Assembly (NCBI GenBank): GCA_026399075.1
Contig: JAPLRR010000090.1
Span: 1 to 64,000, forward strand
Source of the DNA: Methylococcales bacterium
GTDB taxonomy: Bacteria; Pseudomonadota; Gammaproteobacteria; Methylococcales; Methylomonadaceae
DNA length: 64,000 nt
Direction of reading: 5' to 3'
Shown here one piece after another: positions 44,501 through 53,666 of the stretch; position 1 is the stretch's first letter, and the number at the start of each line of letters is the position of its first letter. The notes beneath the pieces were generated by a model. The model did not search any database, was not told the DNA's origin, and saw only the letters and a program-made list of their open reading frames with translations. The translations under genes were made by a program, and so were the position numbers.

Positions 44501-47500
44501 ACCGCACGGGTAAACGTCGGTGTTACGGTTAGCACACCATTTTTAAAACCATCTGTGATCGAGCTTTGTATCGATAAATCCCGGCCTGCCCTTAGGGTCA
44601 AAAAGCCTGGGGTTTTGTTTGCACCGTAACGCCAATCGACCAAATCCACTAAAGTGTTTAGGTTCAAATTGCTTGCTGAATCCACTTCAACACCCGGTGC
44701 TATTTCAACACCTGCGCCATAAGTCGAAGCAATCGTTGTATTTGCGCCCACAGCGGCCATGAAGGCATCTGTGTCTTTTTTAATGGTATTGACCGCCGCC
44801 AGATTGACGGTGCTTAGCGTATAGTGGGCAACCGCCTCTAAAACCACATCCGCATCGCCAACGATAGTTCCTGCCGCTATCGGTGTCACATTGATGCCAT
44901 TGGCCAAACGGTCTGCGCGTAAATGCACCTCACCTTGGTCGCCACCGTGTGCCGACACGTCAATCAACGCACCGCTTTGGACCTCAATGCCACTGCCATT
45001 GATCGAGTTTAGCTTCACTTTACCGCCATTGCCCAATTCCCCAGTCGCATTGGCTTTTAAGCTCGCGCCAGATTCCACGGTCAATTTGCCATTGGCATTC
45101 AAATTGATTGATCCGCCCTCTTTGCCTTGGGCATCAATCGTCCCAGCAATAGTGACTATGCCTTGGTCAGCTGATAAGTTGACATCGCTGGCCACGATTT
45201 TGTCGCTTTGGATGACTGTCAAATCGCCGTTCCTTACCCTTAAGCCAACCGCACCGGTAAATCCCGCATCGGCAACCAATTGGTTCAAACTGCTAAATCC
45301 TGCGCTGCTTAGGCTGCTGGTGTCCATAGCCACCCGTCCGCCCAAACTTGCGCTGCCGCCGTGGGCATCAATAGTTCCTGCCAAATTAAGCTGGCCCAAC
45401 GCAGCGGACAAATTCAATGAACCCGCTGCCATCTGCGCTTTATCGCCATTCAACAATAATCGGCTACCGGCTTGCGTTGTGACATTTTGTTGTTGAGACA
45501 CTAGCTGGATGCTACCCGCTGGCACTTGCACCGGATCGCTTAAGCCCGCTTTCACCAAGGCACCGGAAACGTCAAGCAAGGCATTTTCTTTGACGTTAAC
45601 ATCGCCTGTTATCGCTGTAGCGGACACTTTACCGCTGTTAAACAATAAGGGCGCATTAATGTCCACGGTATTGCCCAGCAAGTTTAGTTGCGCGGCTATG
45701 CCTGTACTAACCGGATCTTCTGTTGCATTGGTGCTGGTGATTTCAAGCTTGTAACCAGTGGCATCCAATGTTGTTTTGCTGCCTGTTGCGCCGGTGACAT
45801 AAGCGGCATTGATGGCCAGATTGCCTAATGCAGTCAACTTGCTGTTGGCCAAGCCTGTTAAGGACGCTGTGAGATCCATTAGGGTGTTGCTAAAGCCGGA
45901 CAGCGACAACTCACCACCCGCCAATTCCAATTTGTCCGCTTTGATGGACAACTGGCCTGTGCCATTGCCTATTAAGGGCTGGCTAGGGGTGCTAAGATTT
46001 TTTAAGGTCAGGGTTTCAGCGGATAATGCCGCCGTCTTACCCGCATTATCAAACCCGGCAATGCCTTGAGCGGAAATGACCAAATGCTTGAACGCCACCG
46101 GCAAAGCTTTATTGTCGGCATCAACTTCTGGGACGCCAGCGCTGTCGGTGCGGAATAAGCCACCAAAGACATTGACATTGCCACGGCTGGTCAACACCAG
46201 CTCATTGATTTGCAATTGGCTTAATTGGCTATTGTCCAAAGCCAAACCTGAACCACTAAAGCTTGGGCCAATTTCGCCGATATTGATCGATTCAGCACCA
46301 ATGTTTAGCGAGTCCCCGGCTTTTAGTTCACCCTTCATTGATAAATTCTGGGTGGAATCCAATAATATTGACCCCGTTTCTGCCGTTACTTTGGCATTTT
46401 CCCTAACAACAATTTCACCGTTCAAGCCAGACGTACCAGTCCGGTTGATGTCTGCCTGCATCCCCGCAGACACCCGCAACAAAGCACCATCGCCATTAGT
46501 TACCAAGGTTTGGGCTTGCTCAGCGGCGGACTTTTTGCCAACGGCGGCCACTTCCGCGCCGCTTTTTAGTTCAATGCTATCAGTGGCGGCAAGAATAATT
46601 TCAGCACCTGCCAGTTTGGTGTTTTCAGCTACCTGCACGGTTTTTGACCTGACATCGAGTTTGACATCACCCGTGCTGCCGTCAATTTGCCTAACACCGC
46701 CCAACAACAAACTGCCCACTTGGAACTTGTCCAAATCGCTCACAAACAATTCCACTAAACCGCTAGCGCCTGATTTGTCAGTGACTACGGCAATATTATC
46801 GGCCTGGACATCGACATAACCGGACAAACCGCCATTGGCCGCTTCAGCACGGACAGTCGGTAAATCCAATTGGGATTTGGCATCAAAGGTCAAAGATCCG
46901 GCATCATCTGGCAAACGCGGCAGCGGTGTTTCGTTTTTGTTGGCTTTCCGGACGAAAAAATCACTGGCATGGCTGATCGATAATTCTGAGCGCGTCAGAG
47001 CTATCTTGCCGGGTTCAACGGCAAAACCTGACCAAGATTGTTGCTTGATGTTAGTACCCATGGTGGATTTATAACCCGCTACAATCGTCGCACCATCAGC
47101 GTTAACAGCTAGACTGCCTTGCAAAACCGTCTGGCCACCCGTATCGGGCGTGACTAAATAAGCGCCTGGCAACAAAGCATAATGCGCGGGCAACACGGTG
47201 TAATAACCCGCTGCCAGTCCACCACCCGCTTCAAGGTATACCTGTTCACCCAAAGCGATACCCGCTGCGGGTGATTCCAACGGATCAAAGGGCGCATAAC
47301 CGGAATAGCCGGGCATAACGGCAAACGATTTACCCGTTGCCAACACGTCAGCCGAACCGCCAACCCCAGCAATAAACTCATAAGCCTGTAAGTCACCACC
47401 GCCGGATAAGTCGATAGTTGCACCCTCATCACGTAAGATTTTATCGGCTTTGATCGTGATAGTTTTTTGTGGTGAAGTGACGATTAAATTTTGGTTGCCT

Positions 47501-50500
47501 ATGGGATACAACCATTCCAAACCACCCTCGGTAATACCAAACGGAATGGTCTGCCCATCTGCTGAAACCGACGTTAAGCTGTTGGCGCCAAATTTGACCG
47601 TATTGCTGGCCACTAAATTGATTTCCCCAAACGGTGCCTTAATGATGCCATCTTGTTCAATAAAGGGCGCGCTAACCGTCAATTTGGAATAGGCGGATAA
47701 AACAGGCCGTTGTTGCTTACCGCCACTAAACCGGATGGTGCCGTTAGCATCCCCTTTGACGGACAGCGTAAAATTAGACAAGGTGGTCGGATAAATTTGG
47801 TCGGCAGATAAATTTAATGTGCTATACGTGGAAAATTCACCCACATAATCCCGTTGGGTAAATAATGTGCGCGTACCCCGCAAACGAATATCCTGTTTGG
47901 CATTGAAATCCACTTGTTTGAATCCCGCCGTGGAAGCGCCGCCATAGAGCTCAATCAAATCGGCATTGATGACCAGTGTGCCATCACCATTCGTTGGCTT
48001 GGTTTCCGCCGTGCGGATTAAACTTGAACCCAGCGCCGCTTGGGTGGTATTAAAAACAACTTGGCCGCCATCCGTTTCCGCCAATCGTTGCCAACCAAAA
48101 ACGGCGGCATCAAATTTCAGCCCTTTTTTAAGCTTAGCGTTAATGTCGCCCAAAAAGCGGATTTCATGGTCTGACTGTAAATTAAGCTCTGAAAAACCGC
48201 CGTCAGACACTTGTTGTACAGAGACAAAGCCATTCCTTTGTAGTGTGGAAGGTAAGGCATCCCCTGCTGTGGCAAAGCCCCCATCAAAGAAATTGGCTTG
48301 CTGTTGCGACACATTTAAAATGCCGGGATTTGTGGGAAAGTTAAGGATGATGCCTTCATTAACCGGCACAGCCCGGATTGAACTGTCCAGCCTGACACTC
48401 AGCGTACCACCTGCCGTACCGGGCGCATTACCTGCTTGCGCTTTTAGCCTTCCTGCCAAAAACACACCTTCGGCGGCCGTAACCGCAATGCTACCGCCAT
48501 GCGAACCGACGTTCACCTGATCATAATGGACGCCGCTGTCATCCAGGCGCTGGCGGGTCAAAATTTCTGCACTACCGGAAGCATTGATGGCCGATCCTGA
48601 AGACGTGGCCACAAAACCTCGGGCTGCGGTTAATTGCACATTACCACCGTCATAAACTTGACCGTCTATCATCCCAAACGCATCGGTAGTGGTCAGCGCA
48701 ATGCCAGACACATCGATTTTGGCATGGTCACTTAACCATAAGCCTTGCTTGGCTTGGAATAAAGGATCTAGCGTAGGCGAGCCTTGGGGCGGAGTAATTT
48801 GTAAGGCGACATCACCGCCATGGGCTGTGATCGAGCCATCAAAGAACAATGACGAATCAGAAATCAGCTTCACGCTACTCAGGGTATCCGCCGTGATGGT
48901 GGCATTGCGGTTGACCAGCAATTGGCTATCCGCATTCGGGTTGATGCTGTGGTTTGCTTCTAAAGTCAAGCTACTGGGCAAGCGGTTGATGGCCGCCAAG
49001 GTACCTAACGTGGAAAATCCAGCAATACTGTCGGCGCTGGCTTGGGTCATTACCGTGTCGTCTAGGATGCGGTTGACTTGTTGTAATTTGATGTCCACGC
49101 CTTGCTCAACAACCAAGCCATTGATATTCGACGTGATAAGGTAATCGGCAAAACCGCCTTTACTAAAAAAATCCCCATCCAATTGCAAAGGCCGCAAACC
49201 TTCCGGTTCTTCCTCACGCCTGCGACGTATCACCACCGAATTGGCCTCCACTTCCAACACCCCACCTTGGCGTAGGGCAAACGCTTTTAACAAGCCCAGC
49301 AATGTCATATTAGAACCGGTGGTTTCAGCGATGGCATGTAAGTGTATGCCACCGCCCTTGCCTGCTTCCACGCTGGCATCGGTCTTTAACCTAGCACCAC
49401 CACTGACATCAATGACACTACCCGCTTGCAGGCTGATATTGCCATTGGCGCGCGCCGTAAAACTGCCGCCGTCCAAGGTGATGGGGTTATTGTCCAGTTG
49501 ATCAAACGGGGTCAACAATTCATTGACCCAAGCCCCTTGCAGGTCAACTTTCGCGTTTTTGCCTAAAATAATGTCTCCAGACAATACGCCTTGAGTTTTG
49601 GCATTTAAATCGGTGGTCAAATCAACCTTGGCCCCTGTGCCTTTAATATTGCCAGCAATATTGATTACCCCACCTTGCAGGGTCAAACTGCCGGCATCTG
49701 CCAACTTAATCGTGCTGCCACTGGCAACCGTCACCGCACCGTGGGCCAAGACCGTCAAGTTCATGATGCCGCTTTCTGGCAGCAACTTAGTTTGCAAGGT
49801 CAAAGGCAGGCTGACATTGGCATCGGAAACGGGGAATGGCTGGTACAAATCCACATCGGCCGCACCCTTTTGCAATTTGTTGGTGAACAACACCGATTGG
49901 TCAACCTCGGAGGCTGACATTAAATCTAGGGTCAAGGAACCGCCATGTGGGCGTTCAGCGATAGTGCGTTGATACCTGCCATACACAGTGCTACCGTTTA
50001 AATTCCCATCCAGCAGCACATTGGGGCTTTTGATGGTCAGACTACCCGCATCATGGCCTTCGGTGTAACCCGCTTCTTTCCGGGCCAAGCTGACTGGGCC
50101 TTCAGTGTCCCAAACTTTTTCCACACCCCATTTTTTTTGTTTAGTGACAATTTTACCGTAAACAGCGTCATATTTTAGCGAGGGGTTGGCTTCACTGATG
50201 TCAATCAACCGACCATTGGAAACCAATTTTGTGGTGGTGATATAGCCATCCGCATACTTGACCGCACCGCCGGAAAAATCCAGTTTGGCGTTCTTTTTGA
50301 CAATCGTGTCACCTTCAGAGCTTAAGTTAATGTCACCGCCTTTTGCCAGACGCTCACCCAAAGACTTCTTGATCGCCGCAACATCCGGTTTAATGTCCGC
50401 TAGTGGCGTACCTTTACGGGCATCCACCAAAATCGTTTTACCGTAGAGTATGCCATCACGTTGCAATGGTGCATCTTTCAACTGGTTCAAACGTAACTCT

Positions 50501-51852
50501 ACCGCAACGACATTGCTTTCCATTGATTTAATGGTGGTGTCTATCCCTGATACATCAATCTTTGCCCCACCATCAACCAAAATCCGGCTGGCATTGCTGT
50601 TAGTGGACGCTTGCAGCGGGTTGGACGGGTTCTCGGTAGCCACCACATTGACCTTACCGCCGGGGACTATCACTTTTGAACCACTTTGGAGATGCACTTT
50701 GTGGGCCATGATGTTGACCTCGGATTTTGGCTGCACCTGTTCGTCTATCGCCGTCTGTGGGCCGTCCAAATCAGGCAAAATGGTGGTGACGCTTTTTGCC
50801 CCCAGCTTAACCGTCGCCGACGTGCCCAAGCCATCGCCAATATCTGCGCTGCGTTTGGTGTTAGTGGCCTGCAAGGCGAAACCGTCCGCCGTTGGGATAG
50901 CGGTTGCGCCTTCGCGCGCCACCAAACGGATTTTTCCATTGATATTTAATGACGTGGAAGCCGACACCTTGCCATTTTGGTTAACCGCAAAACCCACCAA
51001 ACTGACATTACCGCGTTTCGCAGCGATAGCCCCTAGGTTATTGATCTCGCCGCCCGTTTTAACTTCAACCAGCAAACCGTCATTACCCGCTTCCTGCAAA
51101 TAGACTTTGTCGGTTGCCGCCGCCAACACGACTTGTCTGTCGTCGGCGGAAATATCGCCTTTATTTGTGATGGTAGGGGCAATAATCAGGATGTTTTGGC
51201 CGTCAGTTGTCTTGATTTGCGCACCTTTCTCGACGTTGATGGCGATTTTTATTTTGTTGCCTTGGTCGTCCAACTTAAAACTGCCATCGGCATTTTTTTG
51301 ATAAAAATTACCTTTGCCATTAAAGGCTGCCGAGCCATCGTTGGCAAAAACCTTGGTGATGCCCTGGTTCAAAGCATCATCAGAAATATCCAGCGTGGAA
51401 GCCACCAAGCCGCGCACATCGACCTTGGACTTTTCGCCAAACACCACGCCATTGCTGTTGACCAGATACACTTGGCCATTGGCGGTTAAGGTGCCCATAA
51501 TCCGACTAGGGTCGTTTTGAAAAATGCGGTTGAGCGCGATTGAATTCTTGCCAGGTTGCTTAAAGTTTACCCCGTGGTCTTTACCAATATTAAAGCTTTG
51601 CCAATTCAAAATTGCGCGGTCAGAACTCTGGACAATATCCATTTGGTTGCCGGTGACCGTTGCCGTGGCACTACCCATAGTCCTCCAGACTGCACTAGGC
51701 ACCGGCAAATTGGCATCTGCCGCCTGTACCGGCGTAAACACACTGGCAACCATAGTGCTGGCCATGGTAAACCTGACAAAGGCAGAAATGGGCCGTAATG
51801 GAAAGCGGCTGCCAGGAACTGTCATTAGGTGTTTTGCGTTTTTGATTGTCAT
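41518..51852 (-). CDS. Giant filamentous-haemagglutinin-type TpsA exoprotein
   Basis: Length 3444 aa, no cysteine seen anywhere. AGGA is 8 bases before the ATG. An extended signal peptide (about 45 residues, ending VQAA) is followed by the TPS haemagglutination domain (VTGNQMDIVQSSDRAILNWQ, IFQNDPSRIMGTL, VYLVNSNGVVFG; the usual NPNG is NSNG here). The body is a long right-handed beta-helix of Gly/Asn/Asp-rich turns (LTVESGASLKANATGELGNGG and hundreds like it). The C-terminal few hundred residues resemble the DUF3739 end of this family (NVDLGSSEGISTTG ... ITVDVLGFG) and finish in EEEN. Secreted through TpsB; surface adhesin or biofilm factor by analogy. Confidence 0.93.
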   Translation of the reverse strand: MTIKNAKHLMTVPGSRFPLRPISAFVRFTMASTMVASVFTPVQAADANLPVPSAVWRTMGSATATVTGNQMDIVQSSDRAILNWQSFNIGKDHGVNFKQPGKNSIALNRIFQNDPSRIMGTLTANGQVYLVNSNGVVFGEKSKVDVRGLVASTLDISDDALNQGITKVFANDGSAAFNGKGNFYQKNADGSFKLDDQGNKIKIAINVEKGAQIKTTDGQNILIIAPTITNKGDISADDRQVVLAAATDKVYLQEAGNDGLLVEVKTGGEINNLGAIAAKRGNVSLVGFAVNQNGKVSASTSLNINGKIRLVAREGATAIPTADGFALQATNTKRSADIGDGLGTSATVKLGAKSVTTILPDLDGPQTAIDEQVQPKSEVNIMAHKVHLQSGSKVIVPGGKVNVVATENPSNPLQASTNSNASRILVDGGAKIDVSGIDTTIKSMESNVVAVELRLNQLKDAPLQRDGILYGKTILVDARKGTPLADIKPDVAAIKKSLGERLAKGGDINLSSEGDTIVKKNAKLDFSGGAVKYADGYITTTKLVSNGRLIDISEANPSLKYDAVYGKIVTKQKKWGVEKVWDTEGPVSLARKEAGYTEGHDAGSLTIKSPNVLLDGNLNGSTVYGRYQRTIAERPHGGSLTLDLMSASEVDQSVLFTNKLQKGAADVDLYQPFPVSDANVSLPLTLQTKLLPESGIMNLTVLAHGAVTVASGSTIKLADAGSLTLQGGVINIAGNIKGTGAKVDLTTDLNAKTQGVLSGDIILGKNAKVDLQGAWVNELLTPFDQLDNNPITLDGGSFTARANGNISLQAGSVIDVSGGARLKTDASVEAGKGGGIHLHAIAETTGSNMTLLGLLKAFALRQGGVLEVEANSVVIRRRREEEPEGLRPLQLDGDFFSKGGFADYLITSNINGLVVEQGVDIKLQQVNRILDDTVMTQASADSIAGFSTLGTLAAINRLPSSLTLEANHSINPNADSQLLVNRNATITADTLSSVKLISDSSLFFDGSITAHGGDVALQITPPQGSPTLDPLFQAKQGLWLSDHAKIDVSGIALTTTDAFGMIDGQVYDGGNVQLTAARGFVATSSGSAINASGSAEILTRQRLDDSGVHYDQVNVGSHGGSIAVTAAEGVFLAGRLKAQAGNAPGTAGGTLSVRLDSSIRAVPVNEGIILNFPTNPGILNVSQQQANFFDGGFATAGDALPSTLQRNGFVSVQQVSDGGFSELNLQSDHEIRFLGDINAKLKKGLKFDAAVFGWQRLAETDGGQVVFNTTQAALGSSLIRTAETKPTNGDGTLVINADLIELYGGASTAGFKQVDFNAKQDIRLRGTRTLFTQRDYVGEFSTYSTLNLSADQIYPTTLSNFTLSVKGDANGTIRFSGGKQQRPVLSAYSKLTVSAPFIEQDGIIKAPFGEINLVASNTVKFGANSLTSVSADGQTIPFGITEGGLEWLYPIGNQNLIVTSPQKTITIKADKILRDEGATIDLSGGGDLQAYEFIAGVGGSADVLATGKSFAVMPGYSGYAPFDPLESPAAGIALGEQVYLEAGGGLAAGYYTVLPAHYALLPGAYLVTPDTGGQTVLQGSLAVNADGATIVAGYKSTMGTNIKQQSWSGFAVEPGKIALTRSELSISHASDFFVRKANKNETPLPRLPDDAGSLTFDAKSQLDLPTVRAEAANGGLSGYVDVQADNIAVVTDKSGASGLVELFVSDLDKFQVGSLLLGGVRQIDGSTGDVKLDVRSKTVQVAENTKLAGAEIILAATDSIELKSGAEVAAVGKKSAAEQAQTLVTNGDGALLRVSAGMQADINRTGTSGLNGEIVVRENAKVTAETGSILLDSTQNLSMKGELKAGDSLNIGAESINIGEIGPSFSGSGLALDNSQLSQLQINELVLTSRGNVNVFGGLFRTDSAGVPEVDADNKALPVAFKHLVISAQGIAGFDNAGKTAALSAETLTLKNLSTPSQPLIGNGTGQLSIKADKLELAGGELSLSGFSNTLMDLTASLTGLANSKLTALGNLAINAAYVTGATGSKTTLDATGYKLEITSTNATEDPVSTGIAAQLNLLGNTVDINAPLLFNSGKVSATAITGDVNVKENALLDVSGALVKAGLSDPVQVPAGSIQLVSQQQNVTTQAGSRLLLNGDKAQMAAGSLNLSAALGQLNLAGTIDAHGGSASLGGRVAMDTSSLSSAGFSSLNQLVADAGFTGAVGLRVRNGDLTVIQSDKIVASDVNLSADQGIVTIAGTIDAQGKEGGSINLNANGKLTVESGASLKANATGELGNGGKVKLNSINGSGIEVQSGALIDVSAHGGDQGEVHLRADRLANGINVTPIAAGTIVGDADVVLEAVAHYTLSTVNLAAVNTIKKDTDAFMAAVGANTTIASTYGAGVEIAPGVEVDSASNLNLNTLVDLVDWRYGANKTPGFLTLRAGRDLSIQSSITDGFKNGVLTVTPTFTRAVTDMLEPGRSWSYTLVAGADLSAADTAAVITQSSPTFGDIKIGNDVKVRTGTGTISLFAGRDIVYGNDKSVVYTAGRPDEANRFGLPISRVASNFYVEYPIDGGDIRIEAGRNIKGVVGNQIVSDWLLKTGNWSANSTHTDERPTAWGIAIGTRVGSNVTPDYRQSVGALGGGNIKINAGGTISDLSVVIPTTGKQVGQRLNPNDPTSQTYLTNEVEINGGGNLQITTGGDLKGGMYYVDGGTANLNVGGSLAAGGFKTIGGKEINPILALGDAKFNITAGKNIAVQAMIDPMIMQQPANKKPDLTSIFFRYGDDSAVSMTALTGNIQLGNDVSGVIDMMNNQRSTAIAFVGAARDAFTVAPSSLKAYALNGDVVFNDSLIMYPSSAGQFELFAANNILTGGSGNSINVTMSDTNANLLPSVLNPATSFNDASLRLVLSGISNEPDKIYAQTPNHINDLKPVLVSTATGDILGNDPFQFIFAKQAQILAGNDVRNVSFQIQHNFDGAQSIVSAGRDFKFDIVRSPATGALVNLVQKLEVAGPGRLTVMAGRNVDLGSSEGISTTGNQTNSALADTGAAIDVLAGLAKTKFSVHDYIKNYLPNGNELSAAYTKGLSGFMQRMTGDSTLTDEQALAAFSQLSEVDQAHFNAAYLPDAIASFNTLMKEQGKKFSIAKNNFDNTTDQNTQFKYKQEMDSSQLQVLAAMEALFPGTTVLSGIDGYTVTPNGIVFKQGNDATRILTQAFNGPRNKLTTGDISMFFSKIHSTDGGDINLMAPNGGVNAGLAVNSSGAKDASQLGVVAIGKGSISSMVRDDFQVNTTRVMTLGGGDIMIGSTDGNIDAGRGAKTALAVPAPIIRFDNKGNLVVELPPAVSGSGIRANVAPDGSQGDALLFALQGIIDASEAGLGGKDVIVGATAIVGSDNIQVGGVAVGVPVASTGSLAAGMGSVSNAAASVAQSAATVAAEVTKENNEQLASAATMGNITVDVLGFGEEEN

Positions 51853-51968
51853 GGGTATTTCCTACAAAAGGAGAGTTCTTCTATCAGGGGAACACGAGTG
51901 GCTTGACCAGCAAATCCGGTTACTCGCGTCCCCTGCCCGCAATGGGTTTTAGGTATTTAAACGGAATG

Positions 51969-53558
51969 CTAGTACTCAGTCGCCACTTTAAAATGCAAAC
52001 GGGGTTCGCCGCTTTCTATCGTGCCTTGGGAGATAAATGGGATACCGACATCCAAATAACCATTCAAGTATTTCCAGGCTTTAAAGCGCAAACCGACACC
52101 ACTGCTGGCCAAACCGAATTGACTCTGAACACCGGGCAAGGCATCTTTAATCCAACCGTAACCACCATCAACAAATACTAGCGCACGTAAGGTGTTGATG
52201 GATTCCCACATCCCATCTTGTGGTAGCAAATGGGGTGAATATAATTCCAGCGAGCCATGGAAGCCATCATCGGCCAACACTTGGGTTTCAAAGTAGCCGC
52301 GCACACTGAGGTCGCCACCAATTGAAAACTGTTCATTACTGATGATGGGCGAATCGGCGATCTGCCCATAGAAGCGGCTGACCAAATCCATTCCCCAAGG
52401 CAGGCTATATTTATAATCCACATCACCATTGAGGATTAAATAGCCAGCACTTGCCCCATAACGCTTATTGGAAAATTCTTCTTGGTCATTGCCCAAGCCA
52501 CGTATTGAAAAATCCACGCCCAGGTTAAACGTCAACATCGATTCTTCATCGCTGATGTTGCCGGTATATTGCGCTGTGAATGGCAAATAGCTAATGGGGG
52601 TTTGTAAGGTATCCGCGCCGATTAGGGCCAAATCTTCGGAAAATGATTTGTAATCCAAGCCCACGGTAAAGCTGTGCGAATATTTTTCCATTGCCGTTAA
52701 GGGCTTGATTAGCCGCAAGCCATAAATGTCACCAATACCGACCACCGACAAGGCTCCGGCACTGGCAACTTGAGAATTTGATGAAGATTTAACACCGTAT
52801 AATGCCAATTTGGCATCCGTACTAAACACCGGCATCACATAAGTACCGACAAACACTTCAACTTCGTCGGGATTTTCAGGCGAGGTCTGAAACATAAACG
52901 ACGCGCTATGGAGGCTCTGCCATAAATTGTCATAACGCAATGACACGATCGTCCGTAACCGGCTGGTATTGGCAACATTGCGGCCATTGACCTCAACTTT
53001 GCCATGCAAGGGTATACGGTCATCGACTTTTAAATCCACGTCCACTGTACCCGGCGTTTCACCCGCCCGAAGAATAGGCACTACCGTACGGTCTGCCGAT
53101 TGCTTACCCAGATCGGCCAACTGCTTTTGCATCACTGGAATATTGGGGACTTTGCCTTCAGCCAATTCGGGCACTTGCGCCTTGATTTTGCCCAAGGAAA
53201 AATACCGCGCGTCCGTCACCCGCAAGCGCGCCACCTTACCTTCGGTCACATCCAAAAACACCACGCCACCAATGACATCTTGCTCGGGAATATCAACCGC
53301 AACAGTTTGGTAGCCTTTGGCATGGTAGACTTTTTCCAAAGCTACGCGGGCTTGCTCCACCGTATCAATCGTTTTGTCTTTGCCGACAAAAGGGTATACC
53401 GTCCGCTCCACCTCCTGGCGACCCAACAAGGTGTTGCCTTTGATACGCAGTTCCCATAAATCAAAGTGCCCTTGCTCTTCGGCAAACACCAGCGGGTAAA
53501 CTAAGCACAACAATACCCCTACAACAATTCGCAGCGATAGAACAGTCTGGTTAATCAT
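51969..53558 (-). CDS. TpsB outer-membrane transporter (ShlB/FhaC/HecB family)
   Basis: Length 529 aa. A signal peptide ends before EEQGH. Two POTRA domains follow (KGNTLLGRQEVERTVYPFVGK; LDVTEGKVARLRVTDARYF), with the conserved HAKGYQTVAVDIPEQ between. The 16-stranded barrel carries LKVDDRIPLHGKVEVNGRN and the family motif SIGGDLSVRGYFE, whose R-G-Y/F lies in the pore loop. It exports and folds TpsA. It stands directly upstream of tpsA (116 bp). Together with the periplasmic-binding-like gene it forms a minus-strand operon. Confidence 0.93.
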   Translation of the reverse strand: MINQTVLSLRIVVGVLLCLVYPLVFAEEQGHFDLWELRIKGNTLLGRQEVERTVYPFVGKDKTIDTVEQARVALEKVYHAKGYQTVAVDIPEQDVIGGVVFLDVTEGKVARLRVTDARYFSLGKIKAQVPELAEGKVPNIPVMQKQLADLGKQSADRTVVPILRAGETPGTVDVDLKVDDRIPLHGKVEVNGRNVANTSRLRTIVSLRYDNLWQSLHSASFMFQTSPENPDEVEVFVGTYVMPVFSTDAKLALYGVKSSSNSQVASAGALSVVGIGDIYGLRLIKPLTAMEKYSHSFTVGLDYKSFSEDLALIGADTLQTPISYLPFTAQYTGNISDEESMLTFNLGVDFSIRGLGNDQEEFSNKRYGASAGYLILNGDVDYKYSLPWGMDLVSRFYGQIADSPIISNEQFSIGGDLSVRGYFETQVLADDGFHGSLELYSPHLLPQDGMWESINTLRALVFVDGGYGWIKDALPGVQSQFGLASSGVGLRFKAWKYLNGYLDVGIPFISQGTIESGEPRLHFKVATEY

Positions 53559-53593
53559 AGAATTTCTAACAAGTTACTAACAGGACAGCCCCC

Positions 53594-53641
53594 GCAATGC
53601 GGAGGCCGTGTGATTTACATCCATGTCTGGCCCCGCATTGC
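53594..53641 (-). terminator. Hairpin between the periplasmic-binding-like gene and TpsB
   Basis: GCAATGCGGAGGCC (53594-53607) pairs with GGCCCCGCATTGC (53629-53641) with one bulged base. It separates the first gene from tpsB/tpsA. No T-run is adjacent, so it may serve as an attenuator or processing site and set a high-first, low-later expression ratio. Confidence 0.5.
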
Positions 53642-53666
53642 ACAGGGCCATAAGGGAAGCCCTTTA

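Noticed and set aside
42000-51500. Many long plus-strand frames opposite TpsA (for example 44891-45496 and 46076-46819)
   Set aside because: They are shadows of the biased codon use of the giant beta-helix gene; none has a family match or a ribosome site that I can see.
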